A stretch of DNA of 6,789 nucleotides, from NCBI GenBank assembly GCA_029062865.1, contig JAIDPG010000124.1:1-6789 (forward strand), written 5' to 3'. The stretch comes from Oscillospiraceae bacterium. GTDB taxonomy: Bacteria > Bacillota > Clostridia > Oscillospirales > Ruminococcaceae. This document shows, one piece after another, positions 1 through 6,582 of this stretch; position 1 is the first letter of the stretch, and each line of letters begins with the position of its first letter. A program made the position numbers and the translations under genes. The notes beneath the pieces were generated by a model. It made no database searches. It was not told the DNA's origin and saw only the letters and a list, made by a program, of their open reading frames with translations.

Positions 1-355
1 ACTCCGAGATGCCCAGCACGTCGACAAACAAATACAAAAGCGCCGAGCCTATAAGCAGATTGCTTCCGTAAGCGACAAAGGTCTTAACTAAAGTCTTAGC
101 CCTTTGGTCGGTTTTTTTGAACACAAATCGGCTGTTCCAGAAATAGGAATTGAGAACGCTTACAACAAAACCCACGACATTTCCTATCAGATACAGCTCG
201 GAATTTATCGCGACGAAAATATAGTAAATTCCAAGCGAGACAGCCGTGTTTGATACGCCGACCACGCAGAATTTTACAAAGCGTACAAGCCCTGCCCATT
301 GCTCGTCGGAGAGCTTAAGCGTTGTTTTTATTTTCTCCGAAGCATTTTTCAACAT
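1..355 (-). CDS. GtrA-family membrane protein, C-terminus cut by window edge
   Basis: GtrA-family proteins are small four-helix membrane proteins linked to moving polyprenyl-phosphate-linked sugars across the cytoplasmic membrane. Translating the minus strand from the ATG at 355 gives 118 open codons running off the left edge, starting MLKNASEKIKTTLKLSDEQW. Family features seen: a charged N-terminus, then RFVKFCVVGVSNTAVSLGIYY (about residues 25-45, helix 1), NVVGFVVSVLNSYFWNSRFVF (about 59-79, helix 2 ending in the typical N-x-x-W/F-N-x-x-F-V-F stretch), then a third helix from about residue 93. The family is usually 120-150 residues, so roughly the last helix is missing. The start lies 12 bases after the stop of the preceding glycosyltransferase gene; only a weak GGTGAT precedes it, so translation may depend on coupling. 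An in-frame TTG at 361 is an alternative start. It is the second GtrA-like gene of the operon and clearly differs from the one at 4980-5423. Family call is firm; the sugar is unknown. Confidence 0.85.
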   Translation of the reverse strand, partial: MLKNASEKIKTTLKLSDEQWAGLVRFVKFCVVGVSNTAVSLGIYYIFVAINSELYLIGNVVGFVVSVLNSYFWNSRFVFKKTDQRAKTLVKTFVAYGSNLLIGSALLYLFVDVLGISE

Positions 356-367
356 TTTCAAAATACA

Positions 368-1876
368 TCACCAATCATTCTTCGCGGTCATCCCGACCAG
401 TTCCTCGCCAGTCACCCTGTAAATTCCCACTTTCTCTGATGAAAACACAAAGGGTATGGAATTTGAATTTTCATAGACCGCTTCCGTTTTTGAAGAATAA
501 TGCAGGATGTTGGAGATATAATAAACCTCCGAATGCTCCTCGCAGAGTCGCAGCAGCTTCTCCTCGTCAAGCGGCTCGTCATACACCTCGTGCGAGCAGT
601 AGGTGTAAAACCTGTTGTACTCCAGCGCGTAAATTTCCCGCCCGGGGAGATAAGCCGTAAGCACGACGCGGTCGTCGGTGCGGGACACCAAAAGCGCATC
701 CTCGGGGATGTTTTCGCGGATAAATTCCGCCGCCGCCTTGTGCGGCGCGAATTCCCCGCGCAGGTCGTCAATGGCGTATTTCACGCCCGATGGGATTGAC
801 AGCGTGAGAAAGCACGAGCAAAGCGCAGGCAATATTCTATCCGCCTCCGCAAGAATTGACCTCACCTTATCCAACAATGCCGACGGCGATTTGTTTTCTT
901 TGAGGCTGCCCTGCTCCTTGCGGAACATAATCGCAATTGCCGCCATCGCGAGAATAAACACCGCGCCGCGGCATTCCGTTGTGTACCAGATCGCTCCGTT
1001 TATGACGAAATAAACCGCCGCGAATACAATCTCCGCAATAAACGCCCGCTTGTTTTTCCATAAGAAGAACAAGCTCACGAAAAACAGTGCCTGCGCGGCT
1101 ACCGAGAGCAGCACTCCGACTACGGTGGGCAGATTGCCCGAAACGGCGCAACTTATGTTTTCGCTAAGCGCCGAAGCAAAGCCTGCCAGTACATCGCGCA
1201 CAGTGTATTCGCGTTCCGCCGCGAAGGAATTTGTGCCGAAGGAATTCCATATGGGAATTATCAAAACAACAACGCCAATCCCCGCAATCGCGAGACCTGC
1301 CGTGTTCAGAACATTTTGCTTTTTTGAATTGCCCTTGAAATCCTTGAAATAATCGATCAGCATAAAAATGCCGATAATTCCTACCAAACCGCACATGCTG
1401 ATGTGCGTATTCGCGAGCAACGCGACGAGAACGCCGAACAGCACGGGCAGTCTCTTGCGGTGCGGATAGATCCACGCGATAAGCGCGAGCAGCAGATTTA
1501 TAAGACAGTAAACGCGCGAAATCGCCGAGTTGATATACAGCATTCCGCTTGAAAGCAAAATCGCTGCCTTGAAATACGGCTTAATAGGCAGCGCGAAGAG
1601 AACCACCGCCGCCGCGAGCGTCGAAATACCCCACGAAACAAGCCCCAGCGCCGTGTACGAGCACCCGAGCGATATGATAATCTTGAGGATAAAGTGCCAA
1701 AGCGGCGGGTGCCCCTCGTACTTCATCATCGCGATTATCCCGCCGAGGTCGTTATCCCGCGCGAGAACCCACGCCTGCGCCTCGTCAAACCAGTATTCGT
1801 GGTTCAAAACGACAATCAGCAAAAATGCGGAATACGCCGCGAGAGCTGCCGCGTCAATTATTTTTCTTTTGTTCAT
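368..1876 (-). CDS. GT-C-type polytopic membrane glycosyltransferase (paralogue 2)
   Basis: 502-residue multi-spanning protein. An N-terminal helix (about 9-25) is followed by an outside loop with NHEYWFDEAQAW (25-36), whose D31-E32 fits the acidic catalytic motif in the first loop of GT-C enzymes (GT39/GT83/ArnT-like). YEGHPPLWHFIL (53-64), NSAISRVYCLI (116-126) and NTHISMCG (156-163) follow, then further helices to about residue 317, a short basic or charged stretch, a last helix around 348-362, and a soluble C-terminal part of about 135 residues that probably faces outside. Such enzymes move a sugar from a polyprenyl-phosphate donor to a glycan, lipid or protein acceptor on the outer face. 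The same motifs in the same order occur in the upstream gene, so the two are tandem paralogues. Its ATG lies inside the end of that gene (23-base overlap); GGAAGG sits about 14 bases before the ATG, far from ideal, which suggests translational coupling. Fold call is fairly firm; donor and acceptor are unknown. Confidence 0.7.
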   Translation of the reverse strand: MNKRKIIDAAALAAYSAFLLIVVLNHEYWFDEAQAWVLARDNDLGGIIAMMKYEGHPPLWHFILKIIISLGCSYTALGLVSWGISTLAAAVVLFALPIKPYFKAAILLSSGMLYINSAISRVYCLINLLLALIAWIYPHRKRLPVLFGVLVALLANTHISMCGLVGIIGIFMLIDYFKDFKGNSKKQNVLNTAGLAIAGIGVVVLIIPIWNSFGTNSFAAEREYTVRDVLAGFASALSENISCAVSGNLPTVVGVLLSVAAQALFFVSLFFLWKNKRAFIAEIVFAAVYFVINGAIWYTTECRGAVFILAMAAIAIMFRKEQGSLKENKSPSALLDKVRSILAEADRILPALCSCFLTLSIPSGVKYAIDDLRGEFAPHKAAAEFIRENIPEDALLVSRTDDRVVLTAYLPGREIYALEYNRFYTYCSHEVYDEPLDEEKLLRLCEEHSEVYYISNILHYSSKTEAVYENSNSIPFVFSSEKVGIYRVTGEELVGMTAKNDW

Positions 1877-3434
1877 TCAATTTTATAATGCCTTCCATAT
1901 AGCTTTCCACCGCGTCTGCGTTGTACTCGAAAATCGATATCACATTGTGATAATCGAACTGCGATAATCCGTCGGAGCGGTAGATCGGGTCTTTTAAGCC
2001 GCTTTCATAAGAGATAAGATACAAATGCTCGTATTCCGAGATGGCGTTTACGGTGGTCTCTATGCTTTCCTTGTGACGATATCTGTACTCCCAGTCCGCG
2101 TAGGTTTTCAAGCCGCAGCCGTCCACGCTGAAAATCTTTATTGACGGCTCGTAAAAAACGATGTCGGGCATTCCGTCGCCAAGCTGAACAAACACCGCGT
2201 CGTCCTCGAAATTTTCCGCGATATACCGCGCGGTCTGCCTTGCTCCCGAAAACGTTCCCGAGATGTCCTTATACAGAATGCTCACCCCGGAGGGGATCGT
2301 GATCGCGAATAAGACAATAAGCAGCGCGGTAAAAAGCTTTTTTGATTTTTTATCCGCCTTTATCAGGCGTTCAATAAGCGCCCTGATTTTTCCGGTTATT
2401 TTCGGCGTGATTTTATAATCCTTAAAGACCGGCGTTTCGTATTGCGATAAGCACAGCGCAAACGCAAACGACAGCGTGAAAATGACGGCGCGGTTGGGGA
2501 GTGTTGTCCATATCAATCCGCAAGTAATAAAGTAAAATGCCAGAAACCCAAGCTCCACCGCAAACGCTTTCCGCCAATGCCGTAAGGCGGCAAGCATCAG
2601 CAAAAAGACCACCTTTGCGAAAAAATCCGCAACACCCCAGAAGGGTGTGTTTGTATTCGCGGGAAAGAACGAATAAATAAGCGCTTCGCCCGGCGTGAAA
2701 ACAAGCATATTACGGATTTTAGCACCAAGAGGTTCAGTGTTATAGTGATTCACCGCCCCGTTTGCCTGCATCGACCCCAGAAGCGGAATAACCAGCGCCA
2801 GTACTCCCGCGCCCGCAACGCAAAGCCCGATAAGCTTCCCGACATTTTCCTTTCGGGAAGCCGTTTTCCACTCGTGAAAAAGTTCACGGATCATCATGAT
2901 ACCCAGCACGGCGACAATTCCGCAGATAAATACGTGCGTGTTCGTCAGCAGCGCGATCAGAAATCCGTAAAGCACGGCGTGCTCGCGGCGCTTTGGATAA
3001 ATCCACAAAATCAGGAACAAAATCGGCGGGATAAGGCAATAAACGCGCAGTATCACGGAGTTGAAGAACAAAAACCCCGACGAGAACAGTATCACCGCTT
3101 TAAGCGGCAGCGGCAGCTCCACTTTAAACAGCAGCACCCAAGCCCCCGCCGCCATGAACGCCCAGCTTATCAGCGAAACGTAATCGACGGGGAAGCCGAG
3201 CTTCACGAACGGATAGAGAATTATGTACCAAAGATACGGATGTCCCTCGACCTTTAGGATATGCGGGATTTCGGAAAGCGGCGCGTCTCGTAAAATCACC
3301 CACGCCTGCGCCTCGTCAAGCCAAACCTCGTGGTTCAGCGCGCCGAGCAGCGTCAGCAGGGAATATGCCGCGAACAGAGCCCACGAAAAACCGCGGCTTT
3401 GAAGCAGCGATGGCAGCCGTTTAGTCTTTTCCAT
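1854..3434 (-). CDS. GT-C-type polytopic membrane glycosyltransferase (paralogue 1)
   Basis: 526-residue membrane protein. A basic N-terminus and one helix (about 17-33) precede a loop with NHEVWLDEAQAW (34-45; D40-E41 as the likely GT-C acidic pair). KVEGHPYLWYIIL (61-73), NSVILRVYCLIPP (125-137) and NTHVFICG (165-172) follow, then helices to about 333, a lysine-rich cytoplasmic stretch (338-366), a helix at about 367-382 with IPSGVS, and a soluble C-terminal domain of about 140 residues. Known members of the fold use polyprenyl-phosphate sugars outside the membrane. It shares its motif order with the downstream gene but differs in the middle loops and the C-terminal domain, so the two may use different acceptors. 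The ATG overlaps the end of the flavoenzyme gene by 14 bases and has a good AAGGA 8 bases upstream (3443-3447). I infer glycosyltransferase function from fold and motif only; no specific subfamily is recognised. Confidence 0.7.
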   Translation of the reverse strand: MEKTKRLPSLLQSRGFSWALFAAYSLLTLLGALNHEVWLDEAQAWVILRDAPLSEIPHILKVEGHPYLWYIILYPFVKLGFPVDYVSLISWAFMAAGAWVLLFKVELPLPLKAVILFSSGFLFFNSVILRVYCLIPPILFLILWIYPKRREHAVLYGFLIALLTNTHVFICGIVAVLGIMMIRELFHEWKTASRKENVGKLIGLCVAGAGVLALVIPLLGSMQANGAVNHYNTEPLGAKIRNMLVFTPGEALIYSFFPANTNTPFWGVADFFAKVVFLLMLAALRHWRKAFAVELGFLAFYFITCGLIWTTLPNRAVIFTLSFAFALCLSQYETPVFKDYKITPKITGKIRALIERLIKADKKSKKLFTALLIVLFAITIPSGVSILYKDISGTFSGARQTARYIAENFEDDAVFVQLGDGMPDIVFYEPSIKIFSVDGCGLKTYADWEYRYRHKESIETTVNAISEYEHLYLISYESGLKDPIYRSDGLSQFDYHNVISIFEYNADAVESYMEGIIKLNEQKKNN

Positions 3435-4983
3435 TGTTTTCTTCCTTAGTCTCGTGATACTCCTTCTCGGTGTTTACCTCCCAGACCGAGCGCTTGTCGC
3501 TGACTCCGCTGATAATATTCCGCGCGGCGATAATAGCGGTCATCATCGAGTGATCCATATTGTTGTAGCGGTGCTGACCGTTTCTGCCGACGCAGAACAG
3601 GTTGTCAAATCCGTCGAGATACTCGCGCACCTTGTCGAACTCCGCGTAGGTGCCGAAATACGCGGGGTAGGCTTTTTTTACTCTCGCGAGGTAGCTGTCA
3701 AGCACGTTTTCGGGCTTTATCACGCCGATGGACGCAAGCTCCTTGATCGCGAACTCGATGAACTCTCCGTCGTCGGAGGTCCACATCTTGTCGCCCTCGT
3801 TGCAGAAATATTCAAGCCCGACCCAGACGTGCTCGTTCATATCGTCCACCATATACGGCGACCAGTTGTTGAAGATTTGAAGCCGCCCGAGTTTCACTCC
3901 GCGGTCTTGAATATAGATCCAGCAGTCGGGAACGTTGTTGTTTATCGTCGGGGTTTTGGTCTTGTTGACAAGCTCCAGCTTTTTAAGCAGCAGCCCGACC
4001 GTCATAAAATCGCGGTAGGGGAGCTCGTTCGAGATGCGCGAAACATCCTCCGGCGGCGCGGGCAGGGCATTTATCAGATCTTTTATCGCCATTGACGAAA
4101 TCAACACGTCGCACGGGATCTCCCGCTCGCCGTTCTCGGATTTTACGGTAACAGAGCGCACGGAGCTTCCGTCGGTATTCACGCCGACAACTCCCGTGTT
4201 CATCAGCAGCTTCGCGCCCATTTGCGTGTTGAGCTCAGCCATTTTCTCCCAAAGCTGCCCCGGGCCGTATTTCGGGTAGAAGAATTCCTCAATAAGCGAG
4301 GTTTCCACTTTTCCGTTCTTTTTGCGGAACGGCTTTGTAAGCGCGTTTTTGATGACCGCGCCGACGGACAAGCCCTTGACGCGCTGCGCGCCCCAGTCCG
4401 CGGAAATTTTCGTCGGGTGAACGCCCCAGACCTTTTCGGTGTAATCCTCGAAGAACATCTCGTAAAGCGGTCGTCCGAAGCGGTTGACGTAGAAGTTCTC
4501 CAGCGAATCCTCGGGCAGTTTGCGCATAAGGCTCCCAAGATACCCAAAGCCAGCCTTCATCGTCCCGCCGAAGCCCATATTGATAAACGTTCTCGGCTTC
4601 AGCGAGATCGGATAATCGAAGAACTTGTGCCTGTAATAAATACGCGAAACGCGTGTTCTTGTGAGGAAAACGTCGTCCTCCGTTTCGGGGTCGGCGGAGC
4701 CCGTGTACGTATGCGTTCTCCCAAGCAAAGCGTCGTCCTTGGCGGGCTTGCCCTGAGGCTTTAAGATCTCGCGCCACAACGCCATAATTTCGGGGTCCTT
4801 TGAGAAAAAGCGGTGCCCGCCGATGTCAATGCGGTTGCCCTTGTATTTTTCCGTGCGCGAAATTCCGCCGATTTTATCACTTTCCTCGAGAATTGTAATC
4901 GAGAGATCCTTGCCTTCCTTCAACAATGTATACGCTGCCGTAAGCCCCGCGGGACCCGCGCCGATTATTACGATATTTTTCAC
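3421..4983 (-). CDS. FAD-dependent UDP-galactopyranose-mutase-like enzyme
   Basis: 520-residue soluble flavoprotein with an N-terminal Rossmann motif GAGPAGLTAA (8-17), E33 at the end of strand 2, GGISRT (39-44), DIGGHRFF (53-60), and a C-terminal FAD segment GRNGQHRYNNMDHSM (466-480). This is the amine-oxidase/protoporphyrinogen-oxidase-like/UDP-galactopyranose mutase superfamily. Relatives are often labelled protoporphyrinogen oxidase, but no haem gene is nearby. By length and by the blocks DYPISLKP, EKVWGVHPTK, CWIYIQD, IFNNWSPY and GRNGQHRY it resembles eukaryotic-type UDP-galactopyranose mutase (about 510 residues) more than the roughly 380-residue classical bacterial form. With galE upstream and GtrA and GT-C genes around it, conversion of a UDP-hexopyranose to a furanose for envelope glycan is plausible (inference). 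The start is GTG, overlapping the GtrA stop as GTGA, with GGAG 7 bases upstream; starting here places GxGxxG at residues 8-13 as expected. A simple oxidoreductase role is the alternative. Confidence 0.7.
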   Translation of the reverse strand: MKNIVIIGAGPAGLTAAYTLLKEGKDLSITILEESDKIGGISRTEKYKGNRIDIGGHRFFSKDPEIMALWREILKPQGKPAKDDALLGRTHTYTGSADPETEDDVFLTRTRVSRIYYRHKFFDYPISLKPRTFINMGFGGTMKAGFGYLGSLMRKLPEDSLENFYVNRFGRPLYEMFFEDYTEKVWGVHPTKISADWGAQRVKGLSVGAVIKNALTKPFRKKNGKVETSLIEEFFYPKYGPGQLWEKMAELNTQMGAKLLMNTGVVGVNTDGSSVRSVTVKSENGEREIPCDVLISSMAIKDLINALPAPPEDVSRISNELPYRDFMTVGLLLKKLELVNKTKTPTINNNVPDCWIYIQDRGVKLGRLQIFNNWSPYMVDDMNEHVWVGLEYFCNEGDKMWTSDDGEFIEFAIKELASIGVIKPENVLDSYLARVKKAYPAYFGTYAEFDKVREYLDGFDNLFCVGRNGQHRYNNMDHSMMTAIIAARNIISGVSDKRSVWEVNTEKEYHETKEENNGKD

Positions 4984-5423
4984 TTTTCGTCTCCTTTTTT
5001 CCCTTTGAATATGAGGATCTTACGTCCGAGATAGTTCCAGACAAGTACAATTCCCGCCGCTACGATTTTCGTCAGCATATAGTGGAAGCGAAGAACATTC
5101 ACGCCAAGGTGCATAAGCCCTTCGGTAATTCCAAGCCCGATTATTCCGACAAGCGCGAAAATCAGAAACGCTCCGACGGATTTGCCGCTGTTTTTGTTGT
5201 CCTCGGCTCTGAAAACAAACACCAGCGACAGTATGTAGTTCACCGCAAGCCCGACGATAAAGCCCGCCGCCGTGCTGATGAAGATCTGCCACTTCTCGCC
5301 GCCCGTGAGAAAAACCTCCTCGAACAGCGTCAGCGTTCCGAAGTCGGCAAGGAACGAGATCCCGCCGACTACAGCATATCGCAAAAATTCCTTAATTAAA
5401 GCCATATTCAACAGCTTTTTCAC
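4980..5423 (-). CDS. GtrA-family membrane protein, first gene of operon
   Basis: 147 residues, a full-length GtrA-like protein. Four predicted helices: RYAVVGGISFLADFGTLTLF (15-34), IFISTAAGFIVGLAVNYILS (47-66) ending in the family's N-Y-x-x-S-x-x-F-V-F, VGAFLIFALVGIIGLGITEG (83-102), and MLTKIVAAGIVLVWNYLGRK (116-135) with the typical W-N-Y-x-x-R-K-x-x-x-F end. The C-terminal tail is lysine-rich and probably cytoplasmic. GtrA proteins are thought to help flip or handle undecaprenyl-phosphate sugars for O-antigen, teichoic acid or arabinogalactan decoration. The start is GTG at 5423, chosen because GGAGG lies exactly 8 bases upstream (5432-5436); the in-frame ATG at 5405 (codon 7) has no ribosome binding site. 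It is first behind a consensus promoter and overlaps the next gene by 4 bases (GTGA). Family call is firm, transported sugar unknown. Confidence 0.9.
   Translation of the reverse strand: MKKLLNMALIKEFLRYAVVGGISFLADFGTLTLFEEVFLTGGEKWQIFISTAAGFIVGLAVNYILSLVFVFRAEDNKNSGKSVGAFLIFALVGIIGLGITEGLMHLGVNVLRFHYMLTKIVAAGIVLVWNYLGRKILIFKGKKGDEK
4991..4997 (-). promoter_or_regulatory. Ribosome binding site for the flavoenzyme GTG start
   Basis: AAAGGAG on the minus strand, within the last codons of the GtrA-like gene, lies 7 bases before the GTG at 4983. It supports the non-ATG start and the 4-base GTGA overlap. Confidence 0.8.
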
Positions 5424-5430
5424 ACGGAAT

Positions 5431-5440
5431 TCCTCCCCCT
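5431..5440 (-). promoter_or_regulatory. Strong ribosome binding site deciding a GTG start
   Basis: AGGGGGAGGA on the minus strand places GGAGG 8 bases before the GTG at 5423. This supports the GTG start of the GtrA-like gene over the ATG six codons further in. The G-run could also pair with the UUUUCCCC at the 5' side of the leader hairpin. Confidence 0.85.
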
Positions 5441-5471
5441 GATAATATGATCAATACAACCACGAGTTTTA

Positions 5472-5487
5472 CCCCGCCTCGGCGGGG
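5472..5487 (-). promoter_or_regulatory. GC-only hairpin in the 5' leader of the operon mRNA
   Basis: The minus-strand transcript contains CCCCGCC-GA-GGCGGGG, a perfect inverted repeat that would fold as a 6-base-pair all-GC stem with a CGAG loop. It begins about 13 bases after the predicted transcription start. It is not followed by a U-run on either strand (taaaac on the minus strand, aaaata on the plus), so it does not look like an intrinsic terminator. A 5' mRNA-stabilising hairpin, a protein-binding operator, or part of a translation switch are possible. Confidence 0.5.
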
Positions 5488-5507
5488 AAAATAAAATACT
5501 ATATTTA

Positions 5508-5536
5508 ATTATACCACGTTTGCGGGAGATTGTCAA
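5508..5536 (-). promoter_or_regulatory. Exact-consensus sigma-A promoter for the five-gene operon
   Basis: On the minus strand: -35 TTGACA (5536 to 5531), a spacer of exactly 17 bases (5530 to 5514), -10 TATAAT (5513 to 5508), with TGG directly before the -10, i.e. an extended -10 element. The start of transcription should fall near 5500-5502, giving a leader of about 77 bases. The -35 box begins 5 bases after the galE stop codon. A full match at both hexamers with ideal spacing predicts a strong promoter; in vivo regulation is not visible from the promoter itself. Confidence 0.9.
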
Positions 5537-5541
5537 GCATA

Positions 5542-6525
5542 TCAAAAGCCGTCCGGGTGATTTTTATGCCAGCCCCACGCGCTTTCAATAATTTCATCAA
5601 GCGACGCGTGCGACGGCATCCACCCGAGGACACGCTTTGCCTTTTCGCTTGACGCGACGAGCCTTGCGGGGTCGCCCGCGCGGCGCGGAGCTTCAACCGC
5701 GGGAATAGCGTTTCCCGTGACCCTTCGCGCAGCTTCGATAACCTCGCGCACGGAATATCCCACGCCGTTGCCGAGGTTGAAAACATCGCTTTCGCCGCCG
5801 TTTGCCAGATATTTCACCGCGAGAATATGCGCCAGCGCGAGATCCGTCACATGGATGTAATCGCGGATACACGTGCCGTCGGGTGTGTCGTAGTCCGTGC
5901 CGAAAATCGAAATAGTCTCGCGCCTGCCGTTCGGGACTTGCAGGATAAGCGGGATCAAATGGCTCTCGGGGTCGTGCGCCTCGCCTATATCGCCGCTTCC
6001 GTCCGCACCGCAGGCGTTGAAATACCGCAGCGAAACGTATCTCAGACCGTGAGCGTTCGCCGTCCACTTGAACATCTTTTCCATAGCGAGCTTCGTTTCT
6101 CCGTAGGGGTTCGTCGGGCAGGTCGGATCGCTCTCCAAAATCGGGATATTCCGCGGCTCGCCGTAGGTTGCCGCCGTGGACGAGAACACGATCTTGTCTA
6201 TGCCGTTCTTCACCATCGCGTCCAGCAGAATTTTCGTTCCGCAAAGGTTGTTGTCGTAGTATTTAAGCGGGTTAGTGACGCTTTCGGCGACGAGCGAGAA
6301 CGCCGCGAAGTGAATGACCGCGTCGGGCTTTTCCTCGGCGAATAATCTGTCGAGAAACGCAAAATCGTGCAGATCGCCCTCAAAGAATATCGCGCCGTTC
6401 GGAACCGCCTCCAAATGCCCCGTCGAAAGATTGTCCGCGATCAGCACCTCATAACCGCCCCGAATAAGCTCCAGAGCAGTATGCGAGCCGATATATCCCG
6501 CGCCGCCAAGTACCAGAATTTTCAT
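5542..6525 (-). CDS. galE: UDP-glucose 4-epimerase
   Basis: 327-residue cytoplasmic short-chain dehydrogenase-type epimerase, which interconverts UDP-glucose and UDP-galactose with bound NAD. Seen: GGAGYIG (7-13) NAD-binding glycine motif, DNLSTG (31-36), HFAA (72-75), FSSTAATYG (114-122) with T117 at the catalytic Ser/Thr position, NPYGETK (139-145) with the Y141/K145 pair, RYFNACGAD (167-175), and RAGDPARLVASSEKAKRVLGW (282-302) near the C-terminus. Length matches GalE (about 330-340). The residue matching E. coli Tyr299 appears to be Leu289, so UDP-GlcNAc/GalNAc epimerisation cannot be excluded. The start is the ATG at 6525, with GAGGTG 5 bases upstream; the reading frame stays open for 39 more codons to 6642, but these come from a repeat element and are not homologous to GalE. 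It sits 118 bases upstream of the envelope operon, which has its own promoter; no clear terminator separates them, so read-through is likely. Confidence 0.95.
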   Translation of the reverse strand: MKILVLGGAGYIGSHTALELIRGGYEVLIADNLSTGHLEAVPNGAIFFEGDLHDFAFLDRLFAEEKPDAVIHFAAFSLVAESVTNPLKYYDNNLCGTKILLDAMVKNGIDKIVFSSTAATYGEPRNIPILESDPTCPTNPYGETKLAMEKMFKWTANAHGLRYVSLRYFNACGADGSGDIGEAHDPESHLIPLILQVPNGRRETISIFGTDYDTPDGTCIRDYIHVTDLALAHILAVKYLANGGESDVFNLGNGVGYSVREVIEAARRVTGNAIPAVEAPRRAGDPARLVASSEKAKRVLGWMPSHASLDEIIESAWGWHKNHPDGF

Positions 6526-6530
6526 ATGAT

Positions 6531-6537
6531 CACCTCT
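6531..6537 (-). promoter_or_regulatory. Ribosome binding site for galE
   Basis: AGAGGTG on the minus strand ends 5 bases before the ATG at 6525. It fixes the GalE start at MKILVLGGAGYIG and excludes the 39-codon upstream extension. The site directly abuts the end of the palindromic repeat element. Confidence 0.8.
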
Positions 6538-6553
6538 TATTTTAAAGTCGCAG

Positions 6554-6582
6554 AAAAACGGCTCACTTCGTTCGCCTAGCCG
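6554..6582 (-). terminator. Weak terminator-like hairpin on the minus strand before galE
   Basis: On the minus strand, CGGCT (6582 to 6578) and AGCCG (6563 to 6559) form a short stem with a 14-base loop, followed directly by TTTTT (6558 to 6554). The stem is short, so termination may be partial. The half copy at 6713-6754 keeps the AGCCG-TTTTT side but loses most of the pairing arm. If active, this would lie between any promoter in 6637-6712 and galE. Confidence 0.25.

Noticed and set aside
96..299. Minus-strand frame of 67 codons at the left end
   Set aside because: It is in a different frame from the GtrA-like gene that reads through the same bases with clear family motifs; its cysteine- and arginine-rich peptide looks like an out-of-frame product.
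728..745. Inverted repeat cgccgc/gcggcg inside a glycosyltransferase gene
   Set aside because: It encodes alanine-rich sequence in frame (KAAAEF region); short GC palindromes are expected by chance in such codons.
3454..4095. Long plus-strand open frame (213 codons) opposite the flavoenzyme gene
   Set aside because: It lies wholly antisense to a well-supported enzyme gene, shows no recognisable motif, and is explained by the codon bias of the real gene. The same applies to the plus-strand frames at 2745-3257, 4222-4764 and 5827-6345.
5472..5487. GC hairpin as the galE terminator
   Set aside because: It lies downstream of the operon promoter and is not followed by a U-run on the minus strand, so it belongs to the operon leader instead.
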